Under the pieces are notes generated by a model. That model searched no databases and was not told where the DNA came from. It saw nothing but the letters and a program-made list of their open reading frames with translations. The position numbers and the translations under genes were made by a program. A DNA stretch of 64,000 bases from Pseudomonas sp. CAN1 (GTDB lineage Bacteria > Pseudomonadota > Gammaproteobacteria > Pseudomonadales > Pseudomonadaceae): positions 205,961-269,960 of the forward strand of contig NZ_JASMRU010000005.1 of the NCBI RefSeq assembly GCF_030462585.1, read 5' to 3'. Shown here one piece after another: positions 35,101 to 43,451 of the stretch; the stretch's first letter is position 1, and each line of letters opens with the position of its first letter.

Positions 35101-37658
35101 TCCAGCGGTTCCCAGGATTCGGCGGCGGGCAATGTGGTCTCGACCTGCGCGGTCTCGACCAGCGGCGCATCCGCCAGCGGAGCGGCGTCGTCCAGGCTCC
35201 AGCTCAGCTCGTCGCTGAGCGGCTGCGCGGGAGTTTCTTCCAGCGTTTCCAGGCTGAACTCGATGCTGTCGACCTTGTGGCTGTCGTCCAGCGACCAGCC
35301 TTCGTCGGCCAGGGTGGTGTCGGTGATCGGTGCGGCGGGCTCCAGCTCGATGTCCCAGCTGAGGCTTTCCGGCTCCAGGGTCGCGGCCGGTAGCTCGGGT
35401 GCCGCAGCCAGCGGCTCGATATCGTCGAGGGTCCAGGCGCCCAGGTCGGCGCTCGGCTCGGTGGCCGGCAGGCCGCTGTCCAGTTCCAGGGGTTCGAAGC
35501 TGAAGCTCTGCTTGGCTTCGGCGGTGGGCTGCACTTCTGCTTCTGATTCGGCTTCGGTGTTGGCGCCGAGGTCGCTCGGCAGCTCGAACGCGTCCTGCGG
35601 CGCGGTCGGCTCGACCAGCGGTTCCAGGGTTTCGAAGGTGAAGCTGTCTTGGCTCTCGGCGGCCTTGGGCGTATCGAGGTCGGCGAGGTCGAGGACGAAT
35701 TCGTCGGATTGCGGCGCAACCGGTTCAGCTTCCAGCGCTTGGCTTTCAGCCGCTTCGAACTGGGCCAGCTCGGCCTGGGGTTCGTCGACGGCAGCAGGCT
35801 CCAGGCTGTCGCCGATCTCCACCGGTGCAGCCAATTCCGGGACTTCTTCCACCGGCACAGCTTCGGTCGGCTCGGCCAGCGGCTCGGCGGCCAGCACGTC
35901 GATCTCGTCCAGCGGGTTGTCCAGCGGCGCGGGCACATGGGTGGCCGGCTCGGCGTCGAGGATCGACGGACGCGGTTTGAGCGAGTAGCCGAGGCTGTCC
36001 AGGCTCTCCTCGGCGACGTCGAGGATCACGTCGCCCTGGGTGCTGTGGTCCTCGGACAGACGTTCGAGGTAGTACTCGACGCTGGTGATGGCGTCGGCCA
36101 GGGTGTCCAGGCTGTGCCAGTCCGGCACGGCCTGGCGCACCAGCAGTTGTTCCTGGATGTAGCGATTGCAGTTTTCCAGCAGTTTCGCCGCACGTTCCTG
36201 GGAGATCATCGCCAGGCCGCCGCGAACCTGGGTCAGCAGTTCCGGCACGCGGGCCAGGTGCTCATGGTTCCACTGCGAGGCGATGAACTCGATGATCGCG
36301 TCCTTGGCCAGTTCCAGGCCATTGCGCGCTTCCTTGATCACCACCTGGTGGATCTGCTCGACGTCGGTGGTCGGCAGGACGTTCTCTTCGCTGCCCGGCT
36401 CTTCGCTCGGGCCGACCATGCCGGCCAGGGTGGCTTCGACGTACAGCAGTGCCCCGGCGACATCCATCAGGGTCGCGTCGTTGGGCTGGCGCTGGCCGTG
36501 GGCGAGCGCGCTGACCACGTCGATCTGGTCGAGGATGACCTTGCGCGGCTGGCCGAAGCCCAGCACGGCGAGGGTATCGGCGATCTGCTTGAGCGGCGCC
36601 AGCAGCCCGCCCAGTTCGCTGACGCCGCTGCGGTCGCTGCGCACGAACAGGTCGAGGCTGTCCTTGACCCGCACCAGCTCCTCGCACAGCGCGCCGACGA
36701 CCGAGCGCATGGCGTCACGGTCGGGGCCGGCGAGACGGGCGCGTTCCTCGTCCACCAGGGCGGCGCCCGGCAGGGCATCGTCCAGGCGGTACTCGTCCTT
36801 CACCGCACGCACGCGCGGCGACTGGTCGGAGGCCTTGGCGACGTAGAACAGCAGGTTCTTGATCAGTTCGTCCGGCGCCGGCTGGTTCATGGCGTCGGCG
36901 CCTTCGTCGACCAGGCGCTTGAATTCGCGGTCGACCTGGCGCAGCAGGTTACGCACCGAGGTGCCGTTGGCGATGCTGCCGTTGGCCAGGCCTTCGACCA
37001 TGGCCGAGGCGATCACCCACAGGCGGCCCAGCGGAGCGTCCTTGCACAGGGATTCCAGGCGGGCGAAAACGCGCGCCAGGTAGCCCAGGTTGGTCGGCAG
37101 GTCCTGGTTGCGGATGACGCCGACCAGGGCGACCTGCAGCATCTGCCGCAGCTTGCGCAGCAGCGCCGGCAGTTCGGCGGTGCGCAGGCGCGCCAGGGCG
37201 TCCACCGGCAGCACCGGGGAGGTCTGGGAGAGGTCGGGGGAGAACAGGCTGGTTTCCGACAGCAGCTTCTCGCCGCGGGCGGTACGCAGGTCGTTGAGCA
37301 GCGGCAGCACGACCATCGGCAGGTCGCGGCGGGCGCTCTGGATGCGTTCCAGGTAGGCCGGCAGCTGCAGGATGGCCTGCATCAGCACTTCCAGCGCTTC
37401 GCTGTGGCTGGAGACCTTGCCGTCGATCAGCGCCTGGGCGAGGTATTCCATCTCCTCGGCGAGCAGGGCCGCGCCATAGAACTCCACCATCTGCAGCGTG
37501 CCGCGCACCTGGTGGATATAGGCCAGGCAAAAGCCCATCCGCGTCGGGTCCTGGGGATTCTCGACGTAGGATTCGAGGGCCTGCCGCGCCTGCTTGAGCG
37601 TTTCGGCAATCTCGCCTTTTACCCATTCCAGGGCGACATAATCGTGCCGATCACCCAT
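29184..37658 (-). CDS. chpA: ChpA, giant CheA-type hybrid kinase of the Pil-Chp system
   Basis: Histidine kinase that controls type IV pili and cAMP through PilG/PilH. 2824 residues; I recall 2472 for PAO1. Order: FimL-like N-terminus with HPt1 (His49, YIHQVRG); a long acidic Ala/Pro/Leu linker (about 560-1090); HPt domains with phospho-site histidines at 1129 (FHTLKGS), 1296, 1658, 1927 and 2075 (each HTLKG); one degenerate HPt with Glu1441 where His should be (LETLSRGA); kinase core with N-box MLRNAVDHG (about 2399) and G-box GRGVGMD (about 2493); CheW domain; receiver with Asp2753 (LLDIEMPRMDG). The start MGDRHDY at 37658 has GGAG 5 bp upstream and matches PAO1; an ATG five codons earlier (37673) is possible. 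24 bp after pilK. Confidence 0.95.
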   Translation of the reverse strand: MGDRHDYVALEWVKGEIAETLKQARQALESYVENPQDPTRMGFCLAYIHQVRGTLQMVEFYGAALLAEEMEYLAQALIDGKVSSHSEALEVLMQAILQLPAYLERIQSARRDLPMVVLPLLNDLRTARGEKLLSETSLFSPDLSQTSPVLPVDALARLRTAELPALLRKLRQMLQVALVGVIRNQDLPTNLGYLARVFARLESLCKDAPLGRLWVIASAMVEGLANGSIANGTSVRNLLRQVDREFKRLVDEGADAMNQPAPDELIKNLLFYVAKASDQSPRVRAVKDEYRLDDALPGAALVDEERARLAGPDRDAMRSVVGALCEELVRVKDSLDLFVRSDRSGVSELGGLLAPLKQIADTLAVLGFGQPRKVILDQIDVVSALAHGQRQPNDATLMDVAGALLYVEATLAGMVGPSEEPGSEENVLPTTDVEQIHQVVIKEARNGLELAKDAIIEFIASQWNHEHLARVPELLTQVRGGLAMISQERAAKLLENCNRYIQEQLLVRQAVPDWHSLDTLADAITSVEYYLERLSEDHSTQGDVILDVAEESLDSLGYSLKPRPSILDAEPATHVPAPLDNPLDEIDVLAAEPLAEPTEAVPVEEVPELAAPVEIGDSLEPAAVDEPQAELAQFEAAESQALEAEPVAPQSDEFVLDLADLDTPKAAESQDSFTFETLEPLVEPTAPQDAFELPSDLGANTEAESEAEVQPTAEAKQSFSFEPLELDSGLPATEPSADLGAWTLDDIEPLAAAPELPAATLEPESLSWDIELEPAAPITDTTLADEGWSLDDSHKVDSIEFSLETLEETPAQPLSDELSWSLDDAAPLADAPLVETAQVETTLPAAESWEPLDLSAPQSEAPATALDLSDDFSSLSPLDAAPAAVDELTWDMQPVAPAAEPGAEEDWFSVDLSKPANEAPAPSLELDESFASLESAEPAPLANLDSMDELSFDAQPVSAELGAAESELVSDDNWTLGELNEPGALEAGVDLSLDAPLEPLELEPLANAELPAVQAEAWSEANIADLELPEVELPSPPAEPEPVTEAAAKPLSLAEVMAAPVQAINPPAQDVPPSLLPPPADEKPIDEELREVFIEEAGEVLETIGEHLPTWLASTDDRESLTEIRRAFHTLKGSGRMVRALVIGELAWSIENLLNRVLDRSIAASPAVLQVVQDVVALMPELVEEYAASAQRQRDDVDRLAATAHALAKGQPVPPPGGGLPESAPSVEDISPELADVEDIAAQAANEGLDESLDPQLLEIFRNEAETHLETLVGFLADCAQQLPQPVTDDLQRALHTLKGSAHMAGILPIAEIATPLERLVKEFKTNLLQVDLREAELLHAAEGLFRVGLDQLVEGRPLAPIEGSPELLARIAQIHQERLEAAEAKRRGESGEGSGNDPHLIGMFLAEGMDILLDAEDLLRRWREHPQERQELGALYDELETLSRGAQMAELPQMAELADALLAVYGAVREGRLETGEVFFSTAETAHEALIGMMDQVAAALQVSAQPEQVEALHRLLDAPAPEHAPAQPQEALDVEFVDLENLTAEDFPAEDDEFLIDGRPVDDDNLPDGLNWSPRNDHDGAPRHAADDDDEDVITAETPHAHPAPQQPPRALDEEMVAIFLEEAVDILDNAGQALDQWLASPEGLAALSTLQRDLHTLKGGARMAEIREIGDLSHELESLYEGLLDHRFQHSQPLGDLLRTCHDRLATQLDQLQAGQALTDPADLVQTIRTFRQNPAAGLAAPQALAAQPQLDAVAEDDEALELPQLSEDDIELELPAEAESQAEAAEGSEAAAELSELEATELEGLELDSGDLDNIEPDSSVTEAAAEPEADDAELQAFLEEAEAEVADGQLAAAEIVEPAAAPAAPVVQDSEYELDEDRDPELVEIFLEEAFDILESSSGALHRWMENPDNSVELEALQRDLHTLKGGARMAEIRPIGDLAHELEFLYEGLCGGRLRASPTLFELLQRCHDRLAEMLEAVQQHRRVPGGESLIDAIRRFRANPEEQLSIPSSVSLQAISSSPSVAEGPEADILDIFLEEADDLLEGMEQALGRWDAERENGALDELLRILHTLKGGARLAGQSSLGDLAHDLEQHLGEAQQQGAPWPESLLLDVQSGFEGLQAEVDQLRLHLGEVEVFDNQPEDIHVEAPVEQPAPVSLPVLPEAIMAAAVPQRIDAPVVLPFVRRAQEAAQEAAARRAPQELVKVPAQLLEGLVNLAGETSIFRGRVEQQVSDVGSTLGEMDATIERVRDQLRRLDTETQAQILSRHQADADRAGYEDFDPLEMDRYSQLQQLSRALFESASDLFDLKETLAAKNRDAETLLLQQARVNTELQEGLMRTRMVPFDRLVPRLRRIVRQVASELGKQVEFVVSNAEGEMDRTVLERIVAPLEHMLRNAVDHGIESGDARRSAGKPEQGTIRLTLGREGGDILLTLADDGAGIRLEAVRRKAIERGLMTADSELNDHEVLQFILEAGFSTAEKVTQISGRGVGMDVVNSEVKQLGGSMSIHSAVGEGTRFDIRLPFTVSVNRALMVLSGEDLYALPLNTIEGIVRVSPYELEALYEQAAADETGAAPRFEYAGQSYELKYLGDLLNNGQHPKLVGQSLPLPVILVRSADHAVAVQVDALAGSREIVVKSLGTQFAGVSGISGATILGDGRVVVILDLLATIRVLHAQLIQHVPRRQLAGPSVAEIEHQRPTLVMVVDDSVTVRKVTSRLLERNGMNVLTAKDGVDAIAQLQEHKPDIMLLDIEMPRMDGFEVATLVRHDEQLKDLPIIMITSRTGEKHRDRALAIGVNQYLGKPYQESELLESIQQLVKSHV

Positions 37659-37682
37659 AGCCACTCCACTCATGTGTCTGTG

Positions 37683-38573
37683 TCATCCCTTCCGGGTAAA
37701 GGCCAGAACGCGCTCATCGGCGACCGGTTCGAGGAGCGGGTGCTGCCAGTCGGCCACCTCGCCCACACCGATCACCAGCAGTCCCCCCACCGCCAGGCGC
37801 TCGGCCAGGCGATTGAGGATTTCCCGCCGCCGCCAGCGGCGGAAATAGATCAGCAGGTTCTGGCAAAAAATCACGTCCATGCCGGACATTGGCGCCTTGG
37901 CCAGTTCCAGCACATTCAGCCGGGTGCAACAGACGCGCCCGGCGAGATCGGGTATCACTGCGTATCGACCGTCATCCTGCGCGCTGAAGTAGCGCGTGAC
38001 CAGTTCAGGGTCGATGTCTTCCAGCTTGCGCGGCGCGTAGCGGGCCTCGCGAGCGCGATTCAGGGCATTCAGGCTGATATCGGTACCGGTCACCCCGAAC
38101 AGCGGGGCGAGGCCGGCCGATTCCAGCACCTTGGCCGTCACCATGGCGAGGGAGTAAGGCTCCTCACCGCTGGAACAGCCGACGCTCCACAAGGCCAGTG
38201 GCCGGCTCGGGCCGACCTGTTCGAGGCGCTGCTGCAGGTAGCTCTCCAGCACTTCGAAGGATGCCTGGTGGCGAAAGAAACGGGTTTCCTGAACGGTGAG
38301 GCGATCCAGCAGGTTCGACCACTCCACGGCGCCGCGCGGGCCGTCGGTGACCTGGCGGTAATAGGTGCCGTAGTCGGCTATGCCCAGTTCGCGCATCCGC
38401 GCGCCCAGGCTGGTCTGCAGGAAGGCACGGCGTTGCTCGTTGACCACGACGCCGGTGCGGTCTTCCAACAGTGCCTGCCAGTCGCGGAAGTCCGCGGCCG
38501 ACATGTCGGCCAACGGCTGCAACGACCAGACGCCACTTGCCTGCATGTCGCGCCCCTCGCTCAAGACTGTCAT
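37683..38573 (-). CDS. pilK: PilK, CheR-type methyltransferase of the Pil-Chp system
   Basis: SAM-dependent methyltransferase that methylates the PilJ receptor. The 296 residues have a CheR N-terminal helical domain (SAADFRDWQALLEDRTGV), the receptor-recognition part VQETRFFRHQASFEVL, and the SAM-binding domain LALWSVGCSSGEEPYSLAM (about 127-145) with VTGTDISLNALNRAREARY after it and VIFCQNLLIYFRRW. The ATG at 38573 is poorly placed for its AGGAGG (25 bp away); an ATG nine codons in (38546) has GAGG at good spacing and may be the true start. It follows pilJ by 35 bp. Confidence 0.92.
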   Translation of the reverse strand: MTVLSEGRDMQASGVWSLQPLADMSAADFRDWQALLEDRTGVVVNEQRRAFLQTSLGARMRELGIADYGTYYRQVTDGPRGAVEWSNLLDRLTVQETRFFRHQASFEVLESYLQQRLEQVGPSRPLALWSVGCSSGEEPYSLAMVTAKVLESAGLAPLFGVTGTDISLNALNRAREARYAPRKLEDIDPELVTRYFSAQDDGRYAVIPDLAGRVCCTRLNVLELAKAPMSGMDVIFCQNLLIYFRRWRRREILNRLAERLAVGGLLVIGVGEVADWQHPLLEPVADERVLAFTRKG

Positions 38574-38608
38574 GCGCTACCCGGTGAAGAGCAGCGCACC
38601 TCCTCTGC

Positions 38609-40657
38609 TCAGGCCTGTTCGGCGATGTCCGGCAGTTTGAAGCCGGATACGGAGTGACGCATCTCGCCGGCCATCTTGGCCAGGTTGCCAATGCTGCGCG
38701 CGGTGGCGGTGGTACCGGCGGAGGTCTGCGAGGTGATCTCCTGGATCACGTTCATGGTGTTGGAAATGTGGCCGGCGGAGGAGGCCTGCTGACGGGCGGC
38801 GTTGGAGATGTTCTGGATCAACGCTGCCAGGGTCTTGGATACCTTCTCGATCTCTTCCAGCGACACACCGGCGTCCTGCGCCAGGCGGGCACCACGAACC
38901 ACCTCGGAGGTGGTCTGTTCCATCGAGATCACCGCTTCGTTGGTGTCGGTCTGAATGGTCTTCACCAGCGCCTCGATCTGCTTGGTCGCAGCGGAGGAAC
39001 GTTCCGCCAGGCGCTGTACTTCGTCCGCTACCACGGCGAAGCCGCGGCCCGCGTCGCCCGCCATGGACGCCTGGATCGCGGCGTTCAGGGCGAGGATGTT
39101 GGTCTGGTCGGCAATGTCGTTGATCAGGCTTACGATGTCACCGATCTCCTGGGACGATTCACCGAGGCGCTTGATCCGCTTCGAGGTGTCCTGGATCTGC
39201 TCACGGATGTTGTCCATGCCGGTGATGGTGTTGTGCACCACTTCGTTGCCCTTGTTGGCGATGGCTACGGAACGTTCCGCTACCGCCGAGGACTCGGAGG
39301 CGTTCGCCGATACCTGGTCAATGGACACGGCCATTTCGTTGATCGCGGCGGAGGCGCCGGCGATTTCCTGGGCCTGGTGCTCGGAAGCCTCGGCCAGGTG
39401 CATGGCGGTGGCCTGGGTTTCCTGGGCGGCGGCGGCCACCTGCACGGCGGTCAGGTTGATGGTTTCCACCAGCTCGCGGAGCTGGTCGATGGAGTAGTTG
39501 ATGGAGTCCGCGATGGCACCGGTGAAGTCCTCGGTTACCGTCGCGGCCACCGTCAGGTCGCCGTCGGCGAGGTCGGCGATTTCGTCGAGCAGTCGCAGAA
39601 TCGCCGCCTGGTTACGTTCGTTCTTCTCGGCGGTCTCGGCCAGTCGGCGGTTGGTTTCACGCACCATCACCAGACCGATGAGGATGATCGCGCCCAGCAC
39701 GATGATGCCCAGGGCCACGCTGGCGACCTGGTTGAAGACCCGGCCCTCGGCCAGGTTCTCGAAGCCGTCGGCGAGGCTGGAAGCCTTGTCCAGCAGGGTC
39801 TGCGAGCCACCGAAGATGGTGTTGGCAGCTTCCCGGACCTGGAACAGTTCCGGCGAGGTCTCGAGGATTTCGTCCACCGAGCCGGAGACGAATTCAAAGA
39901 GTTCGGCGATCTCGTTGAGGCGGTCCACCGCTTCGGCGTTGGTCACCTTGGAGATGCTCATCGCCGCGTTGCCTTCCTTCATGCCCTTGAGTACGCGGCC
40001 GAAGAGGCTGGCGTCACGGCCGAAGCTGTCGGCGGCCTGCACGGAGTTCTCGTCGCCGGCCAGTACCTTGTTCACCGAGCCGAGGATACGTTCGGCCAGC
40101 AGCGACTGGCGCTGGGCTACCGCAACCTGGTCGGCCGGGGCACCGTTTTCCAGCAGGATGTCGACGACCTCTTCGTACTCCACCTGCAGCTGCGGGATGG
40201 TTTCGGCGAGGGTCGCGGCTACCTGGTGCAGGGACAGTACGGTCTGTTCGCTGGCGAGGATGGAGTCGGCGTTCTTGCGCAGGGTGTCCCAGTCCTTCTG
40301 TACGTCCGCCATCTGCGGTTGTACCGAAGCCGGGCTCGGCGGCAGGCCGGTAGTCTCGTCACCCTTGGTGAGGATGTTCCAGCGCTTCTCGAAGTCGTTG
40401 CGCGCCTCTTTCAGCAGCTTGAACGCCTCCGCCTTGCCCGCCGCCGCTTCGGTGGCGTTCTTGGCAATACGCTGGGACAGCACGCGCAGCTCGCCGGCGT
40501 GGCCGATGTACTGCTTGTCGTGGTTCGCCTGGGTGTTGAGGTAAGCGAAGTTCGCGAACAGCAAGACGATCGCCACGATCAGGACCACGAAGAGTCCGAG
40601 GATCAGCGAGCTGCTGCGCGCGCCCGAGAAAAGACTGCCTGCCTTTATATTTTTCAT
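38609..40657 (-). CDS. pilJ: PilJ, chemoreceptor of the Pil-Chp system
   Basis: Polar membrane receptor that signals to ChpA and, in PAO1, interacts with pilin. The 682 residues (same as PAO1) start with TM1 ([21 protein letters not shown], about 16-36), then two helical PilJ-type periplasmic modules (about 40-300; [19 protein letters not shown] is the first), TM2 ([20 protein letters not shown], about 308-327), HAMP-like region and the methyl-accepting domain with tip [21 protein letters not shown] and [13 protein letters not shown]. The motif ASMAG rather than EAARAG at the tip is typical of PilJ. Located 83 bp after pilI with a hairpin in the gap. Confidence 0.96.
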   Translation of the reverse strand: MKNIKAGSLFSGARSSSLILGLFVVLIVAIVLLFANFAYLNTQANHDKQYIGHAGELRVLSQRIAKNATEAAAGKAEAFKLLKEARNDFEKRWNILTKGDETTGLPPSPASVQPQMADVQKDWDTLRKNADSILASEQTVLSLHQVAATLAETIPQLQVEYEEVVDILLENGAPADQVAVAQRQSLLAERILGSVNKVLAGDENSVQAADSFGRDASLFGRVLKGMKEGNAAMSISKVTNAEAVDRLNEIAELFEFVSGSVDEILETSPELFQVREAANTIFGGSQTLLDKASSLADGFENLAEGRVFNQVASVALGIIVLGAIILIGLVMVRETNRRLAETAEKNERNQAAILRLLDEIADLADGDLTVAATVTEDFTGAIADSINYSIDQLRELVETINLTAVQVAAAAQETQATAMHLAEASEHQAQEIAGASAAINEMAVSIDQVSANASESSAVAERSVAIANKGNEVVHNTITGMDNIREQIQDTSKRIKRLGESSQEIGDIVSLINDIADQTNILALNAAIQASMAGDAGRGFAVVADEVQRLAERSSAATKQIEALVKTIQTDTNEAVISMEQTTSEVVRGARLAQDAGVSLEEIEKVSKTLAALIQNISNAARQQASSAGHISNTMNVIQEITSQTSAGTTATARSIGNLAKMAGEMRHSVSGFKLPDIAEQA

Positions 40658-40708
40658 ATTCGGCCCCCGCCTGGACCCACCACGATTACGGTTTCCATGT
40701 CACAACAA

Positions 40709-40727
40709 GGGCCGGCAATGCCGGCCC
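40709..40727 (-). promoter_or_regulatory. Perfect hairpin in the pilI-pilJ gap
   Basis: GGGCCGGC (40709-40716), loop AAT, GCCGGCCC (40720-40727). It lies 13 bp after the pilI stop and 52 bp before the pilJ ATG on the transcribed minus strand. It is followed by TTGTTGTGAC, not a pure U-tract, so partial termination or mRNA processing/stability is more likely than a full stop. Confidence 0.55.
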
Positions 40728-40740
40728 AACCGGTCAAACT

Positions 40741-41277
40741 CTAGCTGGCGACGTCGAGGAACCCCGGATGTTGAGCCAGCGCATGCGGGCTGAACACGAG
40801 CCAGGGTTGCTCCCGATGGAAGACGCCATGGATAAAGGGCTGCAGGACCGCTTCGAGGGGCGGCAGCTGCTCGGAGAAGGTGTCCACCGGGAAGTGCTGC
40901 ATGCCGAATACCTCATCGACGATGAGGCCGGCGAAGACTTCCTGGTATTCCACGACGAGCACACGCCGCTGTTTGCGCAGAGGCGAAAGCTCCGCGCCGA
41001 GGAAGCCGCACAGGTCCATGATCGGCAACAGGCGGCCGCGCACGTTGGCGACCCCCTTCACCCAGTCACGGACGCCGGGCAGCAGTGTGTAGCGGGGTTC
41101 GTGAAGAACCTCGCCGACCTCCCCCATGGGTGCAACGAACAGGCGTCCCGCCATGCGAAAGCCGATGCCGTTCCAGCTCTGCACCACCTCGCGCTGGGCG
41201 GGCAGGCCCGCAGCCAGCTGCCGACAGCGCTGATCGATCTGGACGAGAACCTCGAAAGGACTCTGGACTTCCGCCAT
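40741..41277 (-). CDS. pilI: PilI, CheW-like adaptor
   Basis: CheW-domain protein of 178 residues that couples PilJ to ChpA. Seen: FRMAGRLFVAPMGEVGEVLHEP near 40, the conserved GVRDWVKGVANVRGRLLPIMDL near 67-88 and RRVLVVEYQEVFAGLIVDEV near 103. The sequence is close to PAO1 PilI along its length. It lies 56 bp after pilH in the pilGHIJK-chpA operon. Confidence 0.95.
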   Translation of the reverse strand: MAEVQSPFEVLVQIDQRCRQLAAGLPAQREVVQSWNGIGFRMAGRLFVAPMGEVGEVLHEPRYTLLPGVRDWVKGVANVRGRLLPIMDLCGFLGAELSPLRKQRRVLVVEYQEVFAGLIVDEVFGMQHFPVDTFSEQLPPLEAVLQPFIHGVFHREQPWLVFSPHALAQHPGFLDVAS

Positions 41278-41333
41278 GCCGGCCCTGGCCTTCTTCTCTA
41301 ATAATTATGTGCAGTACGTGCAGACGGGCTGGA

Positions 41334-41699
41334 TCAGCCGGCCAGCACCGAATTGATGGTCTTGAGCAGCGTCTCTTCGTCCACCGGCTTGGTCAGGTAG
41401 TCGCGAGCGCCCTGGCGCTTGCCCCAGACCTTGTCGGTCTCCTGGTCCTTGGTGGTGACGATGATCACCGGAATCGCGCTGGTTTCCGGGTCCTTGGACA
41501 GCTGACGGGTCGCCTGGAAGCCGTTCAGGCCGGGCATGACGATGTCCATCAGGACGACGTCGGGTTTCTCCTGGCGAGCCAGGGCCACGCCATCGGCGCC
41601 GTTTTCGGCCTTGAGTACCTGGTGCGAGTGCTTTTCCAGCATCGCGGTCAGCTTGTACATCTCGGTCGGCGAGTCATCAACAATCAGAATTCGAGCCAT
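41334..41699 (-). CDS. pilH: PilH, single-domain response regulator (retraction branch)
   Basis: CheY-like receiver of 121 residues, phosphorylated by ChpA and linked to PilT-dependent retraction or to phosphate drain. The acidic pocket is DDS (residues 8-10), phospho-acceptor Asp in VVLMDIVMPGLNGF (about 52) and the Lys in YLTKPVDE (about 104). The start MARILIVDDS at 41699 is as in PAO1; an in-frame start four codons earlier is less likely. It lies 46 bp after pilG. Confidence 0.96.
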   Translation of the reverse strand: MARILIVDDSPTEMYKLTAMLEKHSHQVLKAENGADGVALARQEKPDVVLMDIVMPGLNGFQATRQLSKDPETSAIPVIIVTTKDQETDKVWGKRQGARDYLTKPVDEETLLKTINSVLAG

Positions 41700-41745
41700 T
41701 GTGGTCCCCATACGGAATAGGCGTCACCGGCGCAGGCGCCGGACT

Positions 41746-42153
41746 TCAGGAAGCGTGCTCCACCGGGGTGAAGTCGGGCACATGGGTCTTGATCGCGCCG
41801 AGCAGTTCTTCCTTGCTGAAAGGCTTGGTGAGGTACTGATCGGAACCGACGATGCGACCCTTGGCCTTGTCGAACAGGCCGTCCTTGGAGGACAGCATGA
41901 TCACCGGCGTGGATTTGAATGCACTGTTGTTCTTGATCAGGGCGCAGGTCTGATAGCCATCCAGGCGCGGCATCATGATGTCGACGAAGATGATGCTGGG
42001 ATGGGTATCGGCGATCTTGGCCAGCGCGTCGAAGCCGTCGATGGCCGTAATGACATCGCAGCCGACTTTCTTCAGCAGGGTTTCAGCCGTGCGACGAATC
42101 GTCTTGGAATCGTCGATCACCATTACTTTCAAACCGTCGGAATGCTGTTCCAT
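41746..42153 (-). CDS. pilG: PilG, single-domain response regulator (extension branch)
   Basis: CheY-like receiver of 135 residues that promotes pilus extension and activates adenylate cyclase CyaB in PAO1. Pocket DDSKTIRRTAE begins at about residue 15, phospho-acceptor Asp in IIFVDIMMPRLDGY (about 58), Lys in YLTKPFSKEEL (about 110). Nearly identical to PAO1 PilG as I remember it. The start MEQHSDGLKVMV at 42153 is preceded by AAGGG; a start five codons earlier is rejected. First gene of pilGHIJK-chpABCDE; the 281 bp between it and gshB should hold both promoters but I see no clear boxes. Confidence 0.96.
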   Translation of the reverse strand: MEQHSDGLKVMVIDDSKTIRRTAETLLKKVGCDVITAIDGFDALAKIADTHPSIIFVDIMMPRLDGYQTCALIKNNSAFKSTPVIMLSSKDGLFDKAKGRIVGSDQYLTKPFSKEELLGAIKTHVPDFTPVEHAS

Positions 42154-42434
42154 GTTCGCCCTTACCATCTCGGTGAGTCGTTTTTCCGCTTTTTATTTCA
42201 GTGCGCAAGCGCCCTGCCACCGTCGGGCTGCGACCCAATCGTGGGAACCTTTTACCACAATCGTCAGAATCTTTACCACGCCCAGCAAATCCAGGCCATA
42301 AGACCCCGAACGCGCAGGCTTTTTCCTTGACCGAGCGCACATCCAGCGCCACCCTGAGCGTCCCTTTTCAGCCTTTGCGGCGCGGCTTCGAGTCGCAGCC
42401 CCAAGCCCCCGGATATTCCCCCAGGAGGACATCC

Positions 42435-43397
42435 ATGAGCGTACGCCTCGGGATCGTGATGGACCCCATCGCGCAGATCAGCTTCAAGAAGGACAGTTCG
42501 CTGGCGATGCTGCTGGCTGCCCAGGCCCGTGGCTGGGAGCTGTTCTATATGGAACAGCAGGACCTCTACCAGAAGGAGAACGTCGCCCGCGGTCGCATGC
42601 GCCCGCTCAAGGTGTTCTACGATCCGGCCCACTGGTTCGAACTGCAAGACGAAGTCGACCAGCCGCTGTCGGAGCTGGACGTGATCCTGATGCGCAAGGA
42701 CCCGCCCTTCGACAACGAGTTCGTCTACTCCACTTACCTGCTGGAGCAGGCCGAAGCCGCCGGCACCCTCGTGGTCAACAAGCCGCAGAGCCTGCGTGAC
42801 TGCAACGAGAAGTACTTCGCCACCCTCTTCCCGCAATGTGCGCCACCGACGGTGGTGAGCCGCCGGTCCGACATTCTGCGCGAGTTTGCATCACAGCATC
42901 GTGACATCATTCTCAAACCCCTGGATGGCATGGGCGGATCGATGATCTTCCGCCACCGCGAAGGCGACCCGAACCTCTCGGTGATCCTCGAGACCCTGAC
43001 CCGCCACGGCCAGGAGCAGGTGATGGCGCAGCGCTACCTGCCGGCCATCAAGGACGGCGACAAGCGCATCCTGATGATCGACGGCGAGCCGGTGGAATAC
43101 TGCCTGGCGCGCATCCCGGCGCAGGGCGAGACCCGCGGCAACCTCGCTGCCGGCGGCCGTGGCGTGGCCCAGCCGCTGACCGAGCGCGACCGCTGGATCG
43201 CCGCACAGGTCGGCCCGGAACTGCGCAAGCGCGGCCTGCTGTTCGTCGGCCTCGACGTGATCGGCGAGAACCTCACCGAGATCAACGTCACCAGCCCGAC
43301 CTGCATCCGCGAGATCGACGCGGCCTATGACACCCGCATCGGTGAGAGGCTGATGGCAGTCATCGACGAAAAGCTCAAGGCGCGCAGTGCGTCATAG
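42435..43397 (+). CDS. gshB: GshB, glutathione synthetase
   Basis: ATP-grasp ligase that adds glycine to gamma-glutamylcysteine. The 320 residues begin MSVRLGIVMDPIAQISFKKD, the family N-terminus; the ATP-grasp parts are DIILKPLDGMGGSMIF (about 154-169), VMAQRYLPAIKDGDKRILMI (about 196) and the metal site EINVTSPTCIREID near 285. GGAGG at 42424-42428 sets the start. Next to the pil-chp cluster as in PAO1 (PA0407), divergent from pilG. Confidence 0.97.
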   Translation: MSVRLGIVMDPIAQISFKKDSSLAMLLAAQARGWELFYMEQQDLYQKENVARGRMRPLKVFYDPAHWFELQDEVDQPLSELDVILMRKDPPFDNEFVYSTYLLEQAEAAGTLVVNKPQSLRDCNEKYFATLFPQCAPPTVVSRRSDILREFASQHRDIILKPLDGMGGSMIFRHREGDPNLSVILETLTRHGQEQVMAQRYLPAIKDGDKRILMIDGEPVEYCLARIPAQGETRGNLAAGGRGVAQPLTERDRWIAAQVGPELRKRGLLFVGLDVIGENLTEINVTSPTCIREIDAAYDTRIGERLMAVIDEKLKARSAS

Positions 43398-43451
43398 ACT
43401 TTTATAAGCCTCGTCGGCAGACTCTCGCCCACTTTGGCCCAGTGACCCGCA

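Noticed and set aside
29148-35393. A very long open frame (about 2080 codons) on the plus strand opposite chpA
   Set aside because: It is antisense to ChpA, whose conserved kinase and HPt motifs prove the minus strand. The frame is open because of the GC-rich, Leu/Glu/Asp-rich codons of chpA; its protein has only Gly/Gln/His/Val/Leu-rich shadow composition.
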